Shown here: piece after piece, positions 7,564-13,291 of the stretch
Layout: every line of letters starts with the position of its first letter
Numbering within the stretch: position 1 is the stretch's first letter
Source of the DNA: Actinomycetes bacterium
GTDB lineage: Bacteria > Actinomycetota > Actinomycetes > Actinomycetales > Microbacteriaceae
Direction of reading: 5' to 3'
NCBI GenBank assembly: GCA_023451265.1
Contig: JAEYAG010000028.1
Coordinates: forward strand, 1-13,945
DNA length: 13,945 nt
The notes under the pieces: generated by a model
Database searches by the model: none
Told to the model about the DNA's origin: nothing
The model's input: only the letters and a program-made list of their open reading frames with translations
Position numbers and translations under genes: made by a program

Positions 7564-8784
7564 ATGCCGGCCCGGCCCACGCCGCAGGAGAAGGCGGAGA
7601 CGCTCGCGTGGCTCCGCCGCATCTCCGGCGACCTGGCGACGGCCACGATCAAGCGGCTCGAGGAGTCGCTGCCGTGGTACGCCGACATGCCACCGGCCCG
7701 CCGCTCCGCGGTGGGCCTGGTGGCGCAGGCGGGCATCGCGTCGTTCATCCAGTGGTACGAGGACCCGCAGTCGACGCCGTGGATCGCCGCCGACATCTTC
7801 GCCGCGGCTCCCCGCGAGCTGCTGCGCAGCGTGAGCCTCACCCAGACGCTGCAGCTGATCAGGGTCACCGTCGCGGTGACCGAGGAGCGGGTCGCCGGCC
7901 GCGCGGAGGACCTGCGCGAGAGCATCCTGCTGTTCTCCCGGGAAGTGGCCTTCGCGTCGGCGGACGTGTACGCCCGGGCCGCCGAGGCGCGGGGACTGTG
8001 GGACGCACGCCTGGAGGCGCTCGTCGTCGACTCGATCCTCACCGGAGAGGCCGACGAGGAGCTGCCGAGCCGGATCGCGGCCCTCGGCTGGCACGGTCAC
8101 GGCGAGGTCGCGGTGCTCGTCGGCACGACGCCGCCCCAGTTCGACGTCGACCAGTTGCGGCGTCTCGCCCGCAAGCTCGGCGTCGACGTGCTCATCGGGG
8201 TGCAGGGGTCGCGCCTCGTGGTGGTGATCGGTCGTGCCGAGCTGCCCGGTCGTGACACGACCGCCGAGGAGCTGCCGTTCCCGGAGATCGCCCGTCGGCT
8301 GGAGCCCGGGTTCGGACCGGGCCACCTGGTGATGGGCCCGACCGTCCCCGCCCTGGTCGATGCCGGCCTCAGCGCCCGCGCCGCGCTGGCGGGGTTCGCC
8401 GTCGCCGGCGCATGGCGCAACGCCCCGCGGCCGGTCGAGGCCGACGATCTGCTGCCCGAGCGGGCGCTGGCCGGCGACACGGTCGCCAAGGCCACGCTCG
8501 TGGAGCGCATCTACCGTCCGCTGCAGGCACACTCCGCCGACCTCGTCACGACACTGTGGAGCTACCTCGACAACGGCCGGTCGCTGGAGGCGACCGCGCG
8601 GGAGCTGTTCGTGCACCCGAACACCGTGCGCTACCGGCTCAAGCGCGTCTCGGACGTCATCGGATGGGACGCGACGGGCCCACGCGAGGCTCTCATCCTG
8701 CAGACGGCGCTCATCATCGGCTCGATCGGCACCGAGGTGACGCGGCGCCGCAACGCCGGGCTGCGTCGCGCCGGGAACGCCTGA
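7564..8784 (+). CDS. fasR: PucR-type helix-turn-helix regulator, likely activator of the fab operon (FasR-like)
   Basis: A 406-residue regulator with an N-terminal helical region (about 1-165), a central GGDEF-like/CdaR-type fold (about 170-300) and a C-terminal PucR helix-turn-helix (about 326-386) in which SLEATARELFVHPNTVRYRL is the DNA-reading segment. In Streptomyces coelicolor, FasR is a PucR-like protein encoded next to fabD that activates fabD-fabH-acpP-fabF; domain layout and exact position here match, so orthology is well supported though not proven. The ATG at 7564 lies only 8 nt beyond the aceE stop, and its ribosome binding site is weak (GAAAG about 12 nt away), which suggests translation coupled to aceE and low protein level. 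A 96-bp gap with an inverted repeat separates it from fabD. Another possibility is a regulator of some other target, but context argues against it. Confidence 0.88.
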   Translation: MPARPTPQEKAETLAWLRRISGDLATATIKRLEESLPWYADMPPARRSAVGLVAQAGIASFIQWYEDPQSTPWIAADIFAAAPRELLRSVSLTQTLQLIRVTVAVTEERVAGRAEDLRESILLFSREVAFASADVYARAAEARGLWDARLEALVVDSILTGEADEELPSRIAALGWHGHGEVAVLVGTTPPQFDVDQLRRLARKLGVDVLIGVQGSRLVVVIGRAELPGRDTTAEELPFPEIARRLEPGFGPGHLVMGPTVPALVDAGLSARAALAGFAVAGAWRNAPRPVEADDLLPERALAGDTVAKATLVERIYRPLQAHSADLVTTLWSYLDNGRSLEATARELFVHPNTVRYRLKRVSDVIGWDATGPREALILQTALIIGSIGTEVTRRRNAGLRRAGNA

Positions 8785-8811
8785 CGTCCGGCGCAAGGCT
8801 GTAGGGCACGC

Positions 8812-8831
8812 ACAAAGCATTCCGCGTTTGT
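8812..8831 (+). promoter_or_regulatory. Inverted repeat upstream of fabD, candidate FasR operator
   Basis: ACAAA-N10-TTTGT is a perfect inverted repeat with half-site centres about 15 bp apart, placed 49 bp before the fabD start and the most A/T-rich spot in the 96-bp fasR-fabD gap. No good -10/-35 pair was found between it and fabD, as would be expected for an activator-dependent promoter. Assigning it to FasR is inference from position. Confidence 0.4.
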
Positions 8832-8880
8832 TGTGACGGGTTCGCCACCGTCGGTCCGCAGAAGTTGGGAGGATAGGCAG

Positions 8881-9801
8881 GTGATCATCACCGTCTTCCC
8901 CGGGCAGGGCTCTCAGACGCCCGGTTTCCTCTCCCCCTGGCTCGAGCTCCCCGGCGTCCGTGATCGCCTCGAGGCGTACTCCGCCGCCGCGGGCGTCGAC
9001 CTCGTCGCCGCCGGCACCGAGTGGGATGCCGACCAGATCCGTGACACCAGCGTGGCGCAGCCCCTGATCGTCGCGGCGAGTCTCGTCTCGTACGACGCGC
9101 TGACGGATGCCGCGGGCACCCGCCCCGGCGGCGTCGCCGGGCATTCGGTCGGCGAGATCGCCGCGCTCGTCGCCGCCGGTGTCGTGACCGCGGCCGACGG
9201 GATGCGGCTGGTCGGGCTGCGTGGAAGGGCGATGGCCGAGGCCGCCGCCCAGGAGGCGACGGGCATGGCGGCCGTGCTCGGCGGCGACCGTGACGCGGTG
9301 CTGGCGCTGCTCGACGAACTGGCCCTCACGCCCGCGAACCACAACGGCGCCGGCCAGATCGTCGCCGCGGGCGCCCTCGACGCCCTCGCCGAGCTCGCCG
9401 CGCATCCGGTGCCCGCCAGCCGGGTCATCCCGCTGCAGGTCGCCGGAGCGTTCCACACCTCCTACATGGCGCCGGCCGTGGACACCCTGCGAGTCGCCGC
9501 GGCGGAGGTACCGGCATCCGCCCCCGAGGTGTCGCTGTGGACCAACCGCGACGGATCGCTCGTCACCGAGGGCCGCACCGCCCTGGACCTGCTGGTCGAC
9601 CAGGTGTCGTCGCCGGTGCGCTGGGACCTGTGCATGGACTCCTTCGCCGCGGCGGGGGTCACCGGCATCATCGAACTCTCCCCGGCCGGCACGCTCGTCG
9701 GCCTCGCCAAGCGCGCGCTGCGCGGCATCCCCACCGTCGCGGTGAAGACCCCCGACGACCTCGCGGCCGCGGCCGCCCTGCTGACAGGAGGCGACGCGTG
9801 A
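8881..9801 (+). CDS. fabD: Malonyl-CoA:ACP transacylase
   Basis: This 306-residue cytoplasmic enzyme moves malonyl from CoA to the phosphopantetheine of ACP, supplying the extender unit for type II fatty acid synthesis. It shows the FPGQGSQ oxyanion-loop motif (residues 6-12), the nucleophile elbow GHSVGE with Ser89, Arg114 (GLRGRAM), which binds the malonyl carboxylate, and His192 (FHT), completing the Ser-His pair. Length is normal for FabD (about 300-310). Start: GTG at 8881, with GGGAGG (8867-8872) at 8 nt; an in-frame ATG at 8833 has no ribosome binding site and would add 16 residues absent from the family. The stop overlaps the fabH start (GTGA), so the two are translationally coupled. 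Confidence 0.97.
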   Translation: MIITVFPGQGSQTPGFLSPWLELPGVRDRLEAYSAAAGVDLVAAGTEWDADQIRDTSVAQPLIVAASLVSYDALTDAAGTRPGGVAGHSVGEIAALVAAGVVTAADGMRLVGLRGRAMAEAAAQEATGMAAVLGGDRDAVLALLDELALTPANHNGAGQIVAAGALDALAELAAHPVPASRVIPLQVAGAFHTSYMAPAVDTLRVAAAEVPASAPEVSLWTNRDGSLVTEGRTALDLLVDQVSSPVRWDLCMDSFAAAGVTGIIELSPAGTLVGLAKRALRGIPTVAVKTPDDLAAAAALLTGGDA

Positions 9802-10832
9802 CCGACGCGCCCACGAACGCCGCGCCGACCCGGCGCCCCACACTCACCCAGCCCACCGGGCCCGCGCACACGCGCATCTACGCGTACGGCGCCGCCCGCG
9901 GCGAGAACGCGGTCCCCAACGACGACCTCGTCGGCCCGATCGACTCCAGCGACGAGTGGATCCGGCAGCGCACCGGCATCGTCACGCGCGCCCGCGCCGA
10001 CAAGCAGACCACGGCGATCGACCTGGCGGCCGACGCCGCGGCGGAGGCGATCGCCCGCTCCGGTGTCGACCCGTCGCAGGTCGACGCGGTGATCGTCGCC
10101 ACGATCTCCAACCCCAAGCAGACGCCCTCGGTGTCGGCCATCGTCGCCGACCGTGTGGGTGCGAACCCCGCGGCCGCGTACGACGTCAACGCCGCGTGCG
10201 CCGGCTTCGCGTACGGCGTCGCGCAGGCCGACGCGCTCATCCGCGCCGGTGCCGCGCACTACGCGCTCGTCGTGGGCACCGAGAAGCTCAGCGACGTCGT
10301 GGACCCCACCGACCGGTCGATCTCCTTCCTCCTCGGCGACGGCGCCGGCGCCGTCGTCATCGGGCCGAGCGACTTCCCCGGCATCGGCCCGACGGTGTGG
10401 GGCTCGGACGGATCGAAAGCCGACGCCGTCGGCATGAACCACACGCTCGTGGAGTTCCGCGACGGCGAGGCGCCGTGGCCGACGCTGCGCCAGGAGGGAC
10501 CCACCGTCTTCCGGTGGGCCGTGTGGGAGATGGTGAAGGTCGCACGCCAGGCCCTCGAGGAGGCCGGCGTCCAGCCGGAGGACCTCGCCGCCTTCGTGCC
10601 GCACCAGGCCAACATGCGCATCATCGACGAGTTCGCCAAGCAGCTGAAGCTGCCCGACACCGTCGTCATCGGCCGCGACATCGAGACCACGGGGAACACG
10701 TCTGCGGCATCCATCCCCCTCGCCACCCACCGCCTGCTCGCCGAGCATCCCCAGCTGTCGGGCGGACTCGCGCTGCAGATCGGCTTCGGCGCCGGGCTCG
10801 TCTTCGGCGCGCAGGTGGTCGTCCTCCCCTGA
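9798..10832 (+). CDS. fabH: 3-oxoacyl-ACP synthase III (beta-ketoacyl-ACP synthase III)
   Basis: This 344-residue enzyme carries out the first condensation, joining an acyl-CoA starter (acetyl-CoA or, in branched-chain-rich actinobacteria, isobutyryl/2-methylbutyryl-CoA) with malonyl-ACP. The thiolase-fold triad is intact: Cys134 (NAACAGFAYG), His269 (VPHQANMRI) and Asn300 (TGNTSAASIP). Compared with E. coli FabH (about 317 residues) it has about 24 extra Pro/Thr/Ala-rich N-terminal residues before the first core strand; the extension starts at the only GTG with a strong ribosome binding site (AGGAGG, 9786-9791, 6 nt spacing) and overlaps the fabD stop by 4 bp, so it is likely translated. Anteiso/iso starter preference is inferred from the presumed taxon, not seen. 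Confidence 0.96.
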   Translation: MTDAPTNAAPTRRPTLTQPTGPAHTRIYAYGAARGENAVPNDDLVGPIDSSDEWIRQRTGIVTRARADKQTTAIDLAADAAAEAIARSGVDPSQVDAVIVATISNPKQTPSVSAIVADRVGANPAAAYDVNAACAGFAYGVAQADALIRAGAAHYALVVGTEKLSDVVDPTDRSISFLLGDGAGAVVIGPSDFPGIGPTVWGSDGSKADAVGMNHTLVEFRDGEAPWPTLRQEGPTVFRWAVWEMVKVARQALEEAGVQPEDLAAFVPHQANMRIIDEFAKQLKLPDTVVIGRDIETTGNTSAASIPLATHRLLAEHPQLSGGLALQIGFGAGLVFGAQVVVLP

Positions 10833-10846
10833 CGGCCCGAGATACC

Positions 10847-10874
10847 CTGGCGCGGCGGTCGCCGCACCTAGACT
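10847..10874 (+). promoter_or_regulatory. Candidate internal promoter for acpP-fabF
   Basis: CTGGCG (10847-10852) and TAGACT (10869-10874) are 16 nt apart. The -10 is the same TAGRCT form found ahead of aceE and tRNA-Val. A GC-only inverted repeat, GCGGCG-GT-CGCCGC (10852-10865), fills most of the spacer. A start about 10881 would leave a 45-nt leader. An internal promoter would raise acpP output over fabD/fabH, which fits the known abundance of ACP. Confidence 0.4.
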
Positions 10875-10880
10875 GAACGT

Positions 10881-10896
10881 CGGCCCCGCAGGGCCG
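10881..10896 (+). other. Hairpin in the fabH-acpP gap
   Basis: CGGCCC and GGGCCG form a perfect 6-bp stem around a CGCA tetraloop, 17 nt before the acpP ribosome binding site. No T-run follows, so it is not a typical intrinsic terminator. It would sit at the very 5' end of a transcript started from the candidate promoter just upstream, where such stems can protect mRNA. Confidence 0.4.
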
Positions 10897-10925
10897 GTGA
10901 AACCCCGATAAACAAGGAGAATCCC

Positions 10926-11174
10926 ATGGCATTCAGCAACGACGAGGTCCTCGCAGGGCTCGCCGAGCTCATCACCGACGAGACCGGCATCTCGGCCGAC
11001 GAGGTCGCTCTCGAGAAGTCGTTCACCGACGACCTCGACATCGACTCCATCTCGATGATGACGATCGTCGTCAACGCCGAGGAGAAGTTCGGCGTCACGA
11101 TCCCCGACGAAGAGGTCAAGAACCTCAAGACCGTTGGCGACGCCGTCACCTTCATCACGTCCAACCAGGCCTGA
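10926..11174 (+). CDS. acpP: Acyl carrier protein
   Basis: An 82-residue acidic helical protein that carries growing acyl chains on 4'-phosphopantetheine. The attachment site is Ser41 in DDLDIDSIS (the more usual form is DSL); the preceding acidic stretch and the following helix II (MMTIVVNAEEKFGVTIPDEE) are typical for type II fatty acid synthase ACPs. Start: ATG at 10926 with AAGGAG (10914-10919) at 6 nt, one of the best ribosome binding sites in the window. It lies 93 bp after fabH and 63 bp before fabF, with a hairpin on each side, an arrangement suited to separate, higher expression. Confidence 0.97.
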   Translation: MAFSNDEVLAGLAELITDETGISADEVALEKSFTDDLDIDSISMMTIVVNAEEKFGVTIPDEEVKNLKTVGDAVTFITSNQA

Positions 11175-11195
11175 CACGGGTCGGCCACCTGCACC

Positions 11196-11221
11196 CCGGT
11201 GGGGGCTCACGCCCCCACCGG
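11196..11221 (+). other. Strong hairpin between acpP and fabF
   Basis: CCGGTGGGGGC and GCCCCCACCGG make a perfect 11-bp, very GC-rich stem with a TCAC tetraloop, starting 21 nt after the acpP stop and ending 7 nt before the fabF ribosome binding site (GAGGAG, 11229-11234). There is no T-run. It could stabilise the acpP 3' end, cause partial termination, or limit fabF translation. Confidence 0.65.
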
Positions 11222-11237
11222 AGCATCTGAGGAGACC

Positions 11238-12476
11238 ATGAGCATTCCCCGAATCGTCGTCACCGGCATCGGCGCCTCCAGCCCCATCGGCGGGACCGCG
11301 CCCGAGAGCTGGTCCGCGTTGCTGGACGGTGCCTCCGGCGCCCGCACGCTCGAGTACGACTGGGTCGAGCAGTACCAGCTGCCGGTGACCTTCGCGGCGC
11401 AGGCCGCCGTGCGTCCCGACACCGTCCTGGAGCGCCCGATCGCCAAGCGCCTGGACCCCTCGTCGCAGTTCGCGCTCGTCGCGGCCATGGAGGCGTGGGC
11501 GGACGCCGGGAGCCCCGAGGTCGACCCCGAGCGTCTCGGCGTCGACTTCGCGACGGGCATCGGGGGTGTGTGGACACTGCTGGACGCGTGGGACACGCTG
11601 CGCGAGAAGGGACCGCGTCGGGTCATGCCCATGACGGTGCCGATGCTCATGCCCAACGCCGCGGCCGGCAACCTCTCGCTGCATTTCGGTGCCCGCGCGT
11701 ACGCGCGGACCGTCGCCAGCGCGTGCGCCTCGAGCACCGAGTCGATCGTCAACGCCGTCGAGCACCTGCGCGACGGCCTGGCCGACGTGGTCATCGCCGG
11801 CGGCACCGAATCGGCGATCCACCCGATCACGATCGCGTCGTTCGCCTCGATGCAGGCGCTGTCCAAGCGCAACGACTCCCCCGAGACGGCGTCGCGCCCC
11901 GGCAGCATCGACCGTGACGGGTTCGTCATGGGCGAGGGAGCCGGCGTGCTCATCCTCGAGACCGAGGAGCACGCGAAGGCCCGCGGCGCGAAGATCTACG
12001 CCGTCGTGGTGGGCGGCGGGGTCACCGCCGACTCGTACCACATCACCGCCAACGACCCCGAGGGCACGGGCGCGGCGCGCGCGGTCTCGATGGCGCTGGC
12101 GATGGCGGATGCCTCCCCCGACGATGTGACGCACGTCAACGCCCACGCGACGTCCACCCCGGTGGGCGACCCCAACGAGTACGTCGCGCTGAAGAGCGTC
12201 TTCGGGGACCGGATCGACGAGATCCCGGTATCCGCCACGAAGGCTTCGACCGGCCACCTGCTCGGCGGGACGGGCGCGCTGGAGGCGATCTTCACGGTGC
12301 TCGCGATCCGCGACCGTGTGGCGCCGCCGACGATCAACATCACCGAGCAGGACCCGGCGGTCCCTTTCCGCATCTCCGGCTCCGCGCAGCCGCTGGGCGA
12401 CGGTGCGCAGCTGGCGATCAGCAACTCGTTCGGCTTCGGCGGTCACAACGCCGTCGCCGCGTTCGCCTCGGCCTGA
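11238..12476 (+). CDS. fabF: 3-oxoacyl-ACP synthase II (beta-ketoacyl-ACP synthase II)
   Basis: This 412-residue condensing enzyme elongates acyl-ACP with malonyl-ACP by decarboxylative Claisen condensation in the cytoplasm. The Cys-His-His catalytic set is intact: Cys163 (SACASSTE), His303 (NAHATSTPVGD) and His340 (KASTGHLLGGTGA, with Lys335), and the C-terminal gating loop NSFGFGGHN (396-404) is present. Length matches FabF (about 410-415). Start: ATG at 11238 follows GAGGAG with only 3 nt between; the frame is open to an ATG-like GTG at 11199, but that lies inside the hairpin and would add 13 residues with no family match. It is the last gene of the fab cluster; a strong terminator follows 45 nt after the stop. 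Confidence 0.97.
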   Translation: MSIPRIVVTGIGASSPIGGTAPESWSALLDGASGARTLEYDWVEQYQLPVTFAAQAAVRPDTVLERPIAKRLDPSSQFALVAAMEAWADAGSPEVDPERLGVDFATGIGGVWTLLDAWDTLREKGPRRVMPMTVPMLMPNAAAGNLSLHFGARAYARTVASACASSTESIVNAVEHLRDGLADVVIAGGTESAIHPITIASFASMQALSKRNDSPETASRPGSIDRDGFVMGEGAGVLILETEEHAKARGAKIYAVVVGGGVTADSYHITANDPEGTGAARAVSMALAMADASPDDVTHVNAHATSTPVGDPNEYVALKSVFGDRIDEIPVSATKASTGHLLGGTGALEAIFTVLAIRDRVAPPTINITEQDPAVPFRISGSAQPLGDGAQLAISNSFGFGGHNAVAAFASA

Positions 12477-12520
12477 CCGACCAGCGGGTCTCGGGTTCCC
12501 GACGGCCGACTATGACGCGA

Positions 12521-12551
12521 AGAACCCCCTCCGCCACGCGGAGGGGGTTCT
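12521..12551. terminator. Bidirectional hairpin terminator between fabF and DUF3145
   Basis: A perfect 14-bp stem (left arm 12521-12534, AGAACCCCCTCCGC; right arm 12538-12551) closes on a CAC loop. It lies between two convergent genes, 44 bp after the fabF stop. The minus strand leaves the stem into a TTCTTCG tail, the plus strand into TCTCTCG, both weakly T-rich, which is normal for high-GC actinobacteria. The rest of the gap to 12645 shows no gene. Confidence 0.85.
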
Positions 12552-12645
12552 CTCGGGTGAGGCGGCCGACACGCGATCCCAGTCCCCGGGAAGCCGTCCG
12601 AGGCCGGTACGAGCGCTTCCGCGCCGCCTGGTCTGTGAAGTTGTG

Positions 12646-13155
12646 TCAGCCGACCTTGTGCAGCCAGACGACCGGGGCGTCATCGCTCGCGTGGCGGAAG
12701 GGCTCCAGCTCTTCGTCCCACGCCGATCCGAGCGCGACCTGCAGCTCACGCTGCAGGTCGAACGCGTCGCCCGCGGCGATCTCGAGGGCGTAGCGGATGC
12801 GATCCTCGCCGATGACGACGTTGCCGGCGGTATCGGTCTGAGCGAAGTGGATGCCGAGGTCAGGGGTGTGCATCCACCGGCCGCCGTCGCTGCGGGGAGT
12901 CGGATCCTCGCTCACTTCGAAGCGCAGGTGCTCCCAGCCGCGGATCGCGGTCGCGAGGGCCGCGCCGGTGCCGGCGGGACCCTCCCAGTAGAACTCCGCC
13001 CGGCGGCTGCCGGCGAGGACGGGCTGATCGGCCCAGTCGAAGCTCACCGCACGCCCCAGGGCGCGACCGACCGCCCACTCGAGGTGGGGACACAGCGCTC
13101 GCGGCGCGGAGTGGATGTAGATCACTCCGCGCGCCAGGGTCGACGTGGTCGCCAT
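12646..13155 (-). CDS. DUF3145 family protein, function unknown
   Basis: A 169-residue soluble protein with no signal peptide or membrane segment. I recognise it as DUF3145, a family confined to actinobacteria as far as I know, often found beside the fab cluster. Visible conserved-looking blocks are GVIYIHSAPRALCPHLEWA (10-28, with Cys22), FYWEGPAGTGAALA (56-69), GWEHLRFEVSEDP (73-85), RWMHTPDLGIH (93-103) and AWDEELEPFRHA (145-156). Tryptophans (W27, W41, W57, W74, W94, W146, W164) are unusually many. No catalytic motif is evident. Start: ATG at 13155 preceded by GGAG at about 7 nt. It has its own well-formed promoter (13235-13264) and is convergent with fabF, so it is not in the fab operon despite adjacency. 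A link to lipid metabolism is guilt by association only. Confidence 0.85.
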   Translation of the reverse strand: MATTSTLARGVIYIHSAPRALCPHLEWAVGRALGRAVSFDWADQPVLAGSRRAEFYWEGPAGTGAALATAIRGWEHLRFEVSEDPTPRSDGGRWMHTPDLGIHFAQTDTAGNVVIGEDRIRYALEIAAGDAFDLQRELQVALGSAWDEELEPFRHASDDAPVVWLHKVG

Positions 13156-13234
13156 CGCATTCTCCGTTTCTTCAGGTACGTCTTCCCCTACGACCTGAGT
13201 GCCGGAGCATGGCGGGCTCTGCAGTTATGCGCCC

Positions 13235-13264
13235 ATTATCGCCGATGCGCCCCCGGAATGACAA
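13235..13264 (-). promoter_or_regulatory. Sigma-70-type promoter for the DUF3145 gene
   Basis: On the minus strand TTGTCA (13264-13259) and GATAAT (13240-13235) are 18 nt apart, each 5 of 6 to the housekeeping consensus, the best promoter match in the window. The predicted start about 13228 leaves a leader of roughly 70 nt before the ATG at 13155. Confidence 0.7.
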
Positions 13265-13279
13265 GCGTGTGATTCCGGG
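13252..13279. promoter_or_regulatory. Inverted repeat overlapping the -35 of the DUF3145 promoter
   Basis: CCCGGAAT-N12-ATTCCGGG is a perfect 8-bp inverted repeat. Its left arm covers T13259 of the -35 box. It also begins 13 bp past the stop of the upstream oxidoreductase gene, so it may instead act as a transcript-end hairpin (8-bp stem, 12-nt loop), although no T-run follows. Confidence 0.45.
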
Positions 13280-13291
13280 CGCGCCGGCCTG

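Noticed and set aside
7498..9843. 781-codon open frame on the minus strand opposite fasR and fabD
   Set aside because: Same codon-bias shadow; composition dominated by Arg, Gly, Asp and His, with no recognisable fold.
10852..10865. GCGGCG-GT-CGCCGC as an operator
   Set aside because: GC-only short palindromes are expected by chance at this base composition; mentioned only as part of the acpP promoter region.
11196..11221. Full intrinsic terminator between acpP and fabF
   Set aside because: The stem is strong but no T-run follows, and fabF has no other obvious promoter, so full termination is unlikely; kept as a hairpin of unknown effect.
9462..12446. 994-codon open frame on the minus strand, antisense to fabD-fabH-acpP-fabF
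   Set aside because: Arises from strong G/C third-position bias in the real plus-strand genes; sequence is low-complexity Arg/Gly/Val/Asp with no domain, and four well-characterised genes lie opposite.
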